45,625 bases of DNA from Pseudomonadales bacterium (lineage in GTDB: Bacteria; Pseudomonadota; Gammaproteobacteria; Pseudomonadales; Azotimanducaceae). Location: NCBI GenBank assembly GCA_007131295.1, contig SLQW01000134.1, positions 1-45,625 of the forward strand, written 5' to 3'. Shown one piece after another: positions 8,812-17,890 of this stretch. The position numbers were made by a program, and so were the translations under genes. A model generated the notes under the pieces. It was not told the DNA's origin and searched no databases. It saw only the letters and a program-made list of their open reading frames with translations. The first letter of the stretch is position 1. Every line of letters starts with the position of its first letter.

Positions 8812-9696
8812 TCAGGTGTAGCCGAGCTCGCGATCGAGACGCTCACTGACGTAAGCGTCGATCTTCGCGACCTGTTCGGCGTCGAAGTAGTCCCGATAAC
8901 CGCCAACCTTGCCCCGGCGCACCTTGAAGGAGTCTGGATCCTCACTGTTTCGGGCCTGCAGACGGCTGTTGTTGAAGAAGTTCTCGCGTTCCTTTTCCTT
9001 GAGCGATTCGAACGAGGCGAAGGCCACGGCCTCTGCGACCTCCTCGGAACTGAATCCGGCCTCGAGCCAGGCGCAAAGCTTCATCATCTCGGTCTCCGGG
9101 TCGGCTCGGAGGGCCTCGTAGTGGAGACGATGGACCCGGTCCCAGCCCCGGAGTTCCCTGTGCCAGCGATTCAAGTAGTCGCAAATGGCGGGCAATCCAG
9201 GCGGCGCATGCATGACGAAGTCGAACAGCCCCATGTCCCCTTCGACCTCGTACATCTCGCGCTTGTAGCGCGCCGCACGCCGGGTCGCCTGGAAGTATTC
9301 GGATACGGCGACGTCGCGCGGGTCGCGGATCAGGAATACCACCGGTTTCGATCTAAGGTTCGCACCGTGCTTCGAGTGGCGCGCCAGCTTGTCGAGCTCG
9401 TGGCCGTGGGTCATCGCCACGACGGGGATCGCAGAGTTCTGAGCGTGAAAGTTGTCGTACTCCAAGAGCTGTTGCTCAGGCAGGCCGAAACGGCGTTGGT
9501 AAAGCCGCGACAGCATAGCTCGCAGCCAGGTCCGACCGCTCTTGGCCCGTGACAGGACCACGTAGTCGGCGCCCAGTACCAGACGGTTTTCGAGACCCGC
9601 GCGCCAGGAGCGGCGCAGCGCCACCCGCCGCTGTTTCGGCAGCGGCGCCGTCAATGCCCAGATGCCGGCACGATAGAGACGATGGCGATCGATCAT
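8812..9696 (-). CDS. PAPS-dependent sulfotransferase domain protein
   Basis: A 294-residue protein with the hallmarks of PAPS sulfotransferases: the 5'-phosphosulfate loop SRAKSGRTWLR (about residues 49-59), the 3'-phosphate segment FLIRDPRDVAVSEYF (about 120-134) and the C-terminal RRGKVGGYRDYF motif (about 262-273). It would transfer sulfate to a hydroxyl or amine, most likely on a carbohydrate given the neighbouring genes. It is the first gene of the minus-strand nonulosonate cluster, 83 nt upstream of the oxidoreductase, and shares a divergent intergenic region with the acyltransferase at 9985. The acceptor is unknown; a sulfated sialic-acid-like surface glycan is a reasonable inference. 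Confidence 0.87.
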   Translation of the reverse strand: MIDRHRLYRAGIWALTAPLPKQRRVALRRSWRAGLENRLVLGADYVVLSRAKSGRTWLRAMLSRLYQRRFGLPEQQLLEYDNFHAQNSAIPVVAMTHGHELDKLARHSKHGANLRSKPVVFLIRDPRDVAVSEYFQATRRAARYKREMYEVEGDMGLFDFVMHAPPGLPAICDYLNRWHRELRGWDRVHRLHYEALRADPETEMMKLCAWLEAGFSSEEVAEAVAFASFESLKEKERENFFNNSRLQARNSEDPDSFKVRRGKVGGYRDYFDAEQVAKIDAYVSERLDRELGYT

Positions 9697-9814
9697 GACA
9701 GTCCCGAAGCCCGCTGGTCGCTGCTGGCCGTAGCGTCGCGACTCGAAGGTGCGGGGCGAAAGGGCGCGCAGGATACCAGAGCACCCAGAGCGAGGACAGG
9801 ACAGGACTGCCTGT

Positions 9815-9870
9815 CAGGTGCGGCCTGCAAGGTGCGGCCTGCCAGGTGCGGCCTGCCAGGTGCGGCCTGC
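9815..9870. repeat. 14-bp tandem repeat, four copies
   Basis: Four head-to-tail copies of CAGGTGCGGCCTGC (second copy starts AA instead of CA) lie between the divergent sulfotransferase and acyltransferase genes, 115 nt before the acyltransferase ATG. The unit is not a multiple of 3 and no gene covers it. It could be a slippage-prone spacer in the promoter region or a cluster of protein-binding sites. There are no unique spacers between units, so it is not CRISPR. Confidence 0.95.
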
Positions 9871-9984
9871 GCTCAGCCCTGGTATCGCGTTGCGTCCCCC
9901 TCTCGGCTGATGCATCGTTCGCGCCGCAGATTTCCCGGCTAGACTGGCCGATCAGCAGTGACCCCGGCGTGGAGATCTCCGCCT

Positions 9985-10911
9985 ATGGCAAGTCCGACCC
10001 GACGCCGCCTGCGCCGGCTCGGTTTCCACCTGATCAGCACGCTCGCGCGACTGGTCCGCCCCCTGGGGATGCCTGGGTTGCGGCGCGTGGGACAGTGGGT
10101 GGGAGAGATGCGCTTCCGGATAAGTTTGCGCGAGCGGCGCCGTCTGGCTCGTCACCTGACGCAAGTCCTCGGCCCTGACGTCGAGCCCGCAGACGTGCGG
10201 CGTATCCTGCGCCAGGCCTACCGCAATTCCGATCGCAGTGCGTTCGAGATCGTCGCCATGGGGGCTGCACCCTTCTCTGCTGACATGGTCAGGTCCGCTT
10301 GTGAGGTGGAAGGATTCGAGCGTCTGCGTTCCGCTGCGGAATCCGGTCCAGGCGCAATCCTGCTCGGCATGCATATGACCAACGGGATCCTGATGGCGGC
10401 GCGCCTCGCAGCCGAAGGCCTGCCTGTGACCGTGGTTTACCGTGAGTCACGCAAGATGAGTCCGGGGTTCTTCGACCGGCTGCTGCCGAGCCACGGTCTC
10501 GAAGGTATCGATGCTCGCAACCGGTCGTCAGCCTACCGGCAGATGCTGCGAGCGCTACGTGCCGGACGCATTGTGTTCGTGCTGATGGACCAAGGGACGA
10601 AGCACGGTGGCGTCACCGTAGAGTTTCTCGGCAAGACGCTCGACATGGCTGCGGGCCCTGCGGAACTCGCGCGCCGAGCCAGAGTACCGGTGCTGCCGGC
10701 TCTGCCGCTCGGCGGCGACGAGGTCTGGCGCTTCCAGATCGGTGAGCCTCTCACGCTGCCCGTGGAGAGTACCGAGGCGAGTGCCGCCGTCCTCGCGCAA
10801 AGCATGGAGCAGCACATTCGTTCCCACCCGGAACTATGGTCCTGGCACCACCGCAAGTGGCGGCGCATGCCGGTCGGCGCTATCGAATCCGCAGCCAGAC
10901 CTGCGCCTTGA
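9985..10911 (+). CDS. LpxL/HtrB-like lysophospholipid or lipid A acyltransferase with altered active site
   Basis: A 308-residue member of the LABLAT superfamily. The body matches the family: AILLGMHMTNG in place of the usual H-x4-E/D active-site block, VYRESR, LMDQGTKHGGVTVEFLGKTLDMAAGPAELARRARVPVLP, and the closing HPELWSWHHRKWRR that matches the end of LpxL-type enzymes. The catalytic His130 is present, but the partner acid expected at residue 135 is Ile. So it may be inactive, use a different base or do another reaction. The ATG at 9985 has GGAG 10 nt upstream. It could belong to the glycolipid pathway of the adjacent surface-sugar cluster, but it is on the opposite strand. Confidence 0.82.
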   Translation: MASPTRRRLRRLGFHLISTLARLVRPLGMPGLRRVGQWVGEMRFRISLRERRRLARHLTQVLGPDVEPADVRRILRQAYRNSDRSAFEIVAMGAAPFSADMVRSACEVEGFERLRSAAESGPGAILLGMHMTNGILMAARLAAEGLPVTVVYRESRKMSPGFFDRLLPSHGLEGIDARNRSSAYRQMLRALRAGRIVFVLMDQGTKHGGVTVEFLGKTLDMAAGPAELARRARVPVLPALPLGGDEVWRFQIGEPLTLPVESTEASAAVLAQSMEQHIRSHPELWSWHHRKWRRMPVGAIESAARPAP

Positions 10912-10992
10912 GTGGCGATCACGGCAGCTCCTGCGTCTGGTCTGCCGCATTGCGTGCATGTAGGCTCGAGTGGACAGTACGGGAGATCGAAT

Positions 10993-11526
10993 ATGATCAG
11001 CTACCACGATCCGCGCGCACCGGTGGCGACACCGCAGACACCCTACGACCTCGGCATCGAGCTGCGAGGCAGCAATCAGGTCAAGGTCGGATTTCTCGCC
11101 AACGGTTTCCCCGATTCCGAAGCCTTTCTGGAGCAGGTGGCGCGCGCTCTCAGCGCGCGGCTACCAGGCATGCGTTCCGCGTTCTGGAATAAGGGTAACG
11201 CATCGATCCCGGCGCCGGCAGAAATGCTCGACGAGATCAGCAGCGACTGCGATGCAGTCGTTGCCGCCTACGGACACTGAGGCAGCTGCACCACCGGCAC
11301 CGTGCGTGACGGCATCGCAGCAGCGCGACTCGGCGTCCCGGCAGTATCCCTCGTGACCGATGATTTCTGGCCCCAGGGCGATTTCGTGGCAAGCTCTCTC
11401 GGCATGCCGGACCTCCCGCGCGTGCGGCTGCCCCACCCAGTCGCCGGCACCGGCGCGAAGCGCCTCGAAGAGGTGGCCGAAGCGATCGCAGATCGCATCA
11501 TCGACGCTCTCGAGGGTAAGAAGTGA
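10993..11526 (+). CDS. UGSC-family selenoprotein; in-frame TGA (11278-11280) read as selenocysteine
   Basis: Read through one TGA, this is a 177-residue protein with selenocysteine at 96 in a U96-G-S-C99 motif. The frame, codon use and homology continue unbroken on both sides: VVAAYGH before, GSCTTGTVRDGIAAARLGVPAV after, ending in PDLPRVRLPHPV and an Ala/Glu-rich helix, which matches the UGSC selenoprotein family known from genomic and marine metagenomic selenoproteome surveys. Cys homologues carry CGSC at this site. A GGGAG lies 7 nt before the ATG. The Sec-Cys pair suggests a redox active site, but the function is not known. The stop overlaps the partner gene's GTG by 4 nt (GTGA). A standard gene caller would split it into a 95-residue fragment and a remnant. 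The Sec machinery (selA, selB, selC, selD) is not in this window. Confidence 0.88.
11278..11321 (+). promoter_or_regulatory. Candidate bacterial SECIS hairpin after the Sec UGA
   Basis: Directly after the TGA, GCTGC (11285-11289) can pair with GCAGC (11317-11321), CCG (11294-11296) with CGG (11310-11312), and CAC (11298-11300) with GTG (11306-11308), leaving a 5-nt apical loop CGTGC at 11301-11305. The loop starts 20 nt after the UGA and has G in its second position, in line with bacterial SECIS rules. Internal loops make the hairpin imperfect; drawn by eye without energy calculation. Confidence 0.55.
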
Positions 11527-12590
11527 GCGGGGTGCTCACGGCCGAGTCCGAGGCGGACGCACTCGAGCATCTGCACGCCCTCGGCTGCACCGACGGCCTG
11601 CCCGTGGTCGTCCCGACGCCGGAGCGCGTGGAGCGCATGCAGCTCGCCAGCGGGCTCGATGCGGATCTGGTGCTCGGCGAAATGGGGCCGGGCAATGGTG
11701 TCGCGAGCGTCCGCCATGTGGCGATCGCAGCAGTCATGGCGGGTTGCCTGCCCGATTACATGCCCGTGGTGATCGCGGCGGTGCAGGCGGTCATCGATCC
11801 CCGCTTCGACCTGACCGAAATGCAGGCTACGACTCACTGCACCGCGCCCCTGATTCTGGTGAACGGCCCCGCCCGTCACGACTGCGGCCCGATCGCATCC
11901 GGATTCGGTGCCCTGGGTCCAGGGCACAGGGCCAATGCCAGCATCGGCCGCGCCCTGCGGCTGGCCATGATGAACATCGGCGGGGCCCTGCCCGGCTCCT
12001 CGGACATGGCCTTGCTCGGTCATCCTGGCAAGTTCACCTATTGCCTGGCGGAGGACGAAGAACATTCACCACTGCCACCACTGCACGTGGCGCTCGGTTT
12101 CGAGGCGGAGGACAGCGTCGTCACCGTGATCGGTGCCGAAGCACCTCATTCGGTTCTGAGCAGTGCCACCGGGGACACGGCGGCCGACGCAGAGGGCCTG
12201 CTCGAGGCGCTCGCAGCCGGCCTTGCCGGTCTCGCGACCAACAACGCCATCCTCACCGGCGGCTGCGCGGTCGTAGTGTTGAATCCCGATCACGCTCACA
12301 TCCTCACGGCGGCGGGCCTCGATCGCGCCGGTATTCAAGCGCGCCTGTACGAGCGCGCTGCCCACAGTGTCGGAACTCTGAAGCGCGTGGCGCCGGCATT
12401 TGCCCGCGGGAAGGACGACAGCGCGCTGCGATACTGCTTTCAGGCACCGGAGGACATTCTCGTGCTGATGGCTGGCGGCAGCGGACTCTACTCGATGGTC
12501 ATGCCGAGCTGGTGTGCCGGGCCTCATCGTAATCGGGCCGTCAGCGTCCGGATCGAGAGCGACCAGTTCTGCGCTCTCCCGGGAGCCTGA
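11523..12590 (+). CDS. Conserved uncharacterised partner of UGSC proteins
   Basis: A 355-residue protein starting with GTG inside the last codons of the selenoprotein gene (GTGA overlap), so translation is coupled. I recognise the family from its signature pieces: GCTDGLPVVVPTPERVERM near the N-terminus, MAGCLPDYMPVVIAAV, ATTHCTAPLILVNGP, GPGHRANASIGRALRL, then GHPGKFTYCLAEDEE and VTVIGAEAPHS; members tend to be encoded with UGSC proteins (from memory). No signal peptide or membrane segment is evident. Several conserved Cys and His residues (for example in ATTHC and YC) could serve a metal or redox site. There is no assigned biochemical role, and I assign none. Confidence 0.8.
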   Translation: MSGVLTAESEADALEHLHALGCTDGLPVVVPTPERVERMQLASGLDADLVLGEMGPGNGVASVRHVAIAAVMAGCLPDYMPVVIAAVQAVIDPRFDLTEMQATTHCTAPLILVNGPARHDCGPIASGFGALGPGHRANASIGRALRLAMMNIGGALPGSSDMALLGHPGKFTYCLAEDEEHSPLPPLHVALGFEAEDSVVTVIGAEAPHSVLSSATGDTAADAEGLLEALAAGLAGLATNNAILTGGCAVVVLNPDHAHILTAAGLDRAGIQARLYERAAHSVGTLKRVAPAFARGKDDSALRYCFQAPEDILVLMAGGSGLYSMVMPSWCAGPHRNRAVSVRIESDQFCALPGA

Positions 12591-12667
12591 AACCGTCAGA
12601 CAGGCCAAGGCGTGCTGCCACCAGCCAGGATGCAATCGACCCTCATCCCGCGTATGGTACGGACAGC

Positions 12668-12786
12668 ACGGAGCCGGGGTGGCCCGTTGCGGAGTCTGGA
12701 TCGAGCCTCATGGCCCTCCGGCACCCAGCGCGGACCTGAGATCACACCCGCGAACCTGATCCGGATAATGCCGGCGCAGGGAGCAA
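12668..12786 (+). promoter_or_regulatory. TPP riboswitch (THI element)
   Basis: The conserved core is clear: GGGGTG at 12676-12681 in the 5' part, CTGAGAT at 12736-12742, AACCTGATCCGGATAATGCC around 12753-12772 and GCGCAGGGA closing at about 12782. The P3 arm is enlarged (about 55 nt between GGGGTG and CTGAGAT). It binds thiamine pyrophosphate and controls the thiD-tenA operon. A weak promoter guess, TATGGT at 12653-12658 with ATGCAA 17 nt upstream, would start transcription just before the element. Confidence 0.95.
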
Positions 12787-12798
12787 CGTTCGCTGGTC

Positions 12799-12848
12799 AG
12801 CCTCGATACCTTCCCGGTCCCGTGTCCGCGTCCTGTATTCGCGAGGCT
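12799..12848 (+). promoter_or_regulatory. Hairpin masking the thiD ribosome-binding site (riboswitch expression platform)
   Basis: AGCCTCG (12799-12805) is exactly complementary to CGAGGCT (12842-12848), which contains the thiD Shine-Dalgarno GAGG (12843-12846), 6 nt before the ATG at 12853. Placed just after the TPP aptamer, this 7-bp stem is a natural OFF-state sequestering helix controlling translation initiation. The alternative pairing that frees the site was not worked out. Confidence 0.6.
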
Positions 12849-12852
12849 CGGC

Positions 12853-13707
12853 ATGATTGCGACAACGCTTACGATAGCAGGCTCCGATTCGTCGGGAGGC
12901 GCCGGTATTCAGGCTGACCTCAAGGCGATCGCAGCCAACGGTGGCTACGGTGCTTCCGTGATCACCGCCTTGACCGCCCAGAACACTCGTGGAGTGGCGT
13001 TGGCCGAGCCAGTCTCTCTCGACATGCTCGATGCGCAACTCGATTCAGTGTTTCACGATCTCGATGTGCGTTCCGTGAAGACCGGAATGCTCCCGACCCC
13101 CGAAGTCATCACCCGAGTGTCCCGAGCGCTGCGCGCACACAATCCCCGACATTTCGTCCTCGACCCGGTGATGATCTCCAAGAGCGGCTTCGACCTGATA
13201 CCTGCGGAAAGCGTCAGTGCTCTGGTTGAGCACCTGCTGCCGCTGGCGACGCTGGTGACACCCAACACCCACGAAGCTCGCGCCCTTTCAGGCATGAATC
13301 CCATTCAAACCGTAGAGGATGCAGAAGCCGCCGGACGCAGTATTCTCGCTGGCGGTGCGCAGGCGGTGCTGGTCAAAGGCGGTCATCTCGACCATCCGGA
13401 GGCCGTGGATCTGCTCGTTACGCCGGAAGGGACCGAAGTCTTCACCGCGCCCCGCCTGGATATGACCCACACCCACGGCACCGGCTGTACCTACGCCGCG
13501 GCAATCGCCACCTGGCTTAGCCATGGCGCGTCGCTGACGGAGGCTATTCGTGGCGCGAAGGTTTTCGTAACCGAAGCAATTCGGCATGGGCTCGAGGTAG
13601 GTCACGGGATCGGTCCGACCGACCCCTTCGCCTTTATGCGGACACCGGAAGCGGCGGCCGACTGGACGCAGACAATCAACGCGCTGCGCACCGGGTGGCG
13701 CTCATGA
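12853..13707 (+). CDS. thiD: Hydroxymethylpyrimidine/phosphomethylpyrimidine kinase
   Basis: A 284-residue ribokinase-fold enzyme that phosphorylates HMP and HMP-P to HMP-PP in thiamine synthesis. The N-terminal TIAGSDSSGGAGIQADLKA block, VKTGML, DPVMISKSG, and the GTGCTYAAAI anion hole with Cys212 are all canonical. It is slightly longer than usual at the C-terminus. It is the first gene after the TPP riboswitch, with a GAGG site that can be sequestered. Its stop overlaps the thiE start (ATGA), beginning a run of tightly coupled genes. Confidence 0.97.
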   Translation: MIATTLTIAGSDSSGGAGIQADLKAIAANGGYGASVITALTAQNTRGVALAEPVSLDMLDAQLDSVFHDLDVRSVKTGMLPTPEVITRVSRALRAHNPRHFVLDPVMISKSGFDLIPAESVSALVEHLLPLATLVTPNTHEARALSGMNPIQTVEDAEAAGRSILAGGAQAVLVKGGHLDHPEAVDLLVTPEGTEVFTAPRLDMTHTHGTGCTYAAAIATWLSHGASLTEAIRGAKVFVTEAIRHGLEVGHGIGPTDPFAFMRTPEAAADWTQTINALRTGWRS

Positions 13708-14351
13708 ATGCCGATGTGGGTCGCCTCCACATCCTGACGGACGTGACGATTCAGGAGCGTTTCGATCACGTCGAGCTCGCACGTCTCGCAGCTCTCGGCG
13801 GCGCGGATATCGTCCAGTTCCGTGACAAGCGCCCGGCGACCACCCGCGCGCTGATCGCCACGGCTACGGCCATGCGGGAGGCCATGGACAAGACTGGCTG
13901 CGCCCTGGTCGTGGATGATCGCGCTGACGTCGCGCTCGCCTGCGGCTGCGGCGTGCACCTCGGACGCGATGACCTTCCAGCTTCTCTTGCACGCCAAATA
14001 CTCGGCGAGGGCGCAGTCATAGGCGGTACGGCCAACAGCCTCGAAGAGGCGCTCACGGTGGCCCGAAGTGGCGTTGACTACCTCGGTGTCGGACCTGTTT
14101 ACGGCACCCGCACCAAGGCGAATCCGGCCCCGGAACTCGGTCTCGAGACGCTTGCTGCCATCGTCGCCGCCGTTCCCGTTCCTGTGGTTGCCATCGGCAG
14201 TATCACCGCAGAACGCATAGGTGAGGTCATGGCCACCGGCGCTCACGGTATCGCGGTGGTCTCTGCTGTGGTCACAGCTGAAGACCCACATGCGGCAACG
14301 GCTCGCTGTAAGGAAGCGCTCGATGAGGCGCTGTTGCGGGGGGCGCCGTGA
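13704..14351 (+). CDS. thiE: Thiamine-phosphate synthase
   Basis: A 215-residue TIM-barrel enzyme that joins HMP-PP and thiazole phosphate. The key blocks are kept: VQFRDK near residue 38, VVDDRADVAL, GVHLGRDD, GVGPVYGTRTKANPAP (phosphate loop) and AIGSIT. The ATG at 13704 overlaps the thiD stop by 4 nt; the ATG at 13695 is in frame but less likely. It is the standard copy in this operon; a degenerate paralogue lies at 16480. Confidence 0.95.
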   Translation: MNADVGRLHILTDVTIQERFDHVELARLAALGGADIVQFRDKRPATTRALIATATAMREAMDKTGCALVVDDRADVALACGCGVHLGRDDLPASLARQILGEGAVIGGTANSLEEALTVARSGVDYLGVGPVYGTRTKANPAPELGLETLAAIVAAVPVPVVAIGSITAERIGEVMATGAHGIAVVSAVVTAEDPHAATARCKEALDEALLRGAP

Positions 14352-15468
14352 CCGATAGGATCGTCGTCGCCGGCGGCGGCATCATCGGGCTTGCCGTAGC
14401 GTTCGAGCTGCTGCAGCGCGACCTCGAAGTGGCCGTGCTGCTGCCCGAAGATGAGACCGGCACTGCGACGGAGACAGCTGCGGGCATGCTCGCGCCCGTA
14501 TCCGAGGCTGATGTCGAGCATCCGGACCTGGTTCCGCTCGCCCTCGACAGTCTCAAACGCTATCCCGACTTTGTCAGCCGAGTGGAATCGGCCTCGGGCC
14601 TTACCTGCGGCTACCGTGACGAAGGGACGCTCTGGGTCGCGCTGCATCGGGATCACCGGGCCGAGCTGGCGCACCTGGCCGGCTTCATGGCGGATCGGCA
14701 GCTCACCGCCGAACGGCTCGATGCCAAGGCCTTGCGCCGGCGCGAACCGCGTCTGTCGCCCCGTACGGTTGGAGGCTATTTCGTTCCCGGTGACTATCAG
14801 GTCGATCCACGGGCGCTGCGGGCGGCGCTGCTCACAGCACTGGCGCGCGGCGGCGCGGAAATAAGGCAGGCATGCAGAGCGCTGGGTGTCGAGCTCGCGA
14901 AGGGCAAGCTCGAAGGCCTGCTCGTGGCGGATGTGCATGGCCGCAGCACCCTGCCCTGCTCGCAGGCCGTTCTCGCAACCGGCGCATGGCTTGGCAAGGA
15001 CTTCGCCGCCCCGCTTCCCGACTGTGGCATGCGCCCGGTTCGTGGCCAGGTTCTCAGGCTGCGAGGGCCAAGCTTGATCGAGCACGTGATTCGCACACCG
15101 GATGTCTATCTGGTACCGCGTGGCGATGGGCGACTGATCGTGGGTGCGAGTTCCGAAGAGCGTGGCTTCGACTGCAGCAACAGTGCCGGCGCCACGCACG
15201 AACTTCTGCGGCACGCCATAGCCACCCTGCCGGAAGTCGCCGAACTGGAGCTCGAGGAGATCGCGGTGGGTCTGCGCCCGGCGACCCGGGATCACCTGCC
15301 GGTGATCGGAGAAACAGCTACCGCCGGGCTGCATTTGTGCGGCGGCCACTTTCGCAACGGTGTGCTGCTGGCGCCGGCGAGTGCGGCGCTGCTTGCACAG
15401 GCCATCGCCACCGGACAGCAGTCGGAGCAGCTGCATGCCTTCTCGCCGCGCCGATTCGAGGAGGTCTC

Positions 15469-15487
<19 letters not shown>
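14348..15487 (+). CDS. thiO: Glycine oxidase
   Basis: A 379-residue FAD-dependent D-amino-acid-oxidase-family protein with the N-terminal GGGIIGLAVAFEL motif (GxGxxG at residues 9-14 region), AAGMLAPVSEAD, the PRGDGRLIVGASSEE segment and C-terminal GLRPATRDHLPVIG. It oxidises glycine to iminoglycine (dehydroglycine) for thiazole ring synthesis with ThiG and ThiS, and is the oxygen-dependent alternative to ThiH, fitting an aerobic organism. It starts with GTG overlapping the thiE stop (GTGA) and its 3' end overlaps thiS by 19 nt. Confidence 0.95.
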
Positions 15488-17096
<1,609 letters not shown>

Positions 17097-17100
<4 letters not shown>

Positions 17101-17795
17101 AGACGGGTTCCGGGTTCGCCATACCGGACTTCGCGCACGCCTGCATCGAAGCTGCCGGAGAGAGCTGGGGTGCATCTTTCGATCACCCCTTCGTGATGGC
17201 GTTAGCGGAAGGCTCGCTGCCTTCTGAGCATTTCCGTTACTACCAGATGCAGGATGCGCGCTACCTCGAAGGGTTTGCTGACGCCGCAGCGCTGATCTCG
17301 ACGCGTTGCACGGAACCCGGTGACAAACTCTGGTTCATCGATGCTGCCAGGCTGGCCCTGGTGGTCGAAGGAGACCTGCATGCCGGCTACGGCCGTACGC
17401 TGGGTTATACGGAGGCCGATGTGGCGGCAATGGAGCTGGGACCGGTCACGCGTGCCTACCGCGCTCACATGATCGTTGCCGCCCAGACCGGAACGCTGGT
17501 AGAGGCGATCGCCGCCCTGACGCCCTGCCCCTGGCTCTACACAGCCCTCGGACAGCATCTCCTCGACAAGATCGGCACGATTCCGCCGGACCACCCCTAT
17601 GCAGATTGGCTCGCGCTCTATGCCTCCAGCGAGTTCGAGGCTTACATGCAGCGCCTGCTGGAACTTTTGCAGCAGGCGGCGGACGGGGCAGACGGATCCG
17701 CCCGCGCACGGGCCCTCGATGCATTTCACGTCAGCGCGCGCTATGAGTGGTCCTTCTGGGAACAAGCCTGGCAGCGGCAGGACTGGCCCGTCTGA
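17097..17795 (+). CDS. tenA: Aminopyrimidine aminohydrolase (thiaminase II)
   Basis: A 232-residue all-helical TenA protein with the nucleophile Cys144 in LTPCPWLY, the acidic DARYL block near residue 53 and the C-terminal WSFWEQAW motif. It hydrolyses aminopyrimidine breakdown products of thiamine to hydroxymethylpyrimidine for re-use by ThiD. The ATG overlaps the previous stop (ATGA). It is the last gene of the riboswitch operon; a 95-nt gap with no obvious terminator separates it from the acyl-CoA dehydrogenase. Confidence 0.95.
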
Positions 17796-17890
17796 ACAGT
17801 AAAGCATCGGGATCCCGCCAGTCCGGCTGCACGCTTGCCCGGCCACTTCCCGCTGGGGCAGGATGAGCCATCGCACCGACGGGACATCCG

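Noticed and set aside
9815-9870. CRISPR array
   Set aside because: Units are adjoining 14-mers with no spacers and no cas genes nearby.
11278-11280. TGA as a nonsense mutation making a pseudogene
   Set aside because: Frame and homology continue exactly across it, the motif is U-G-S-C of a known selenoprotein family, and the partner gene is intact and coupled.
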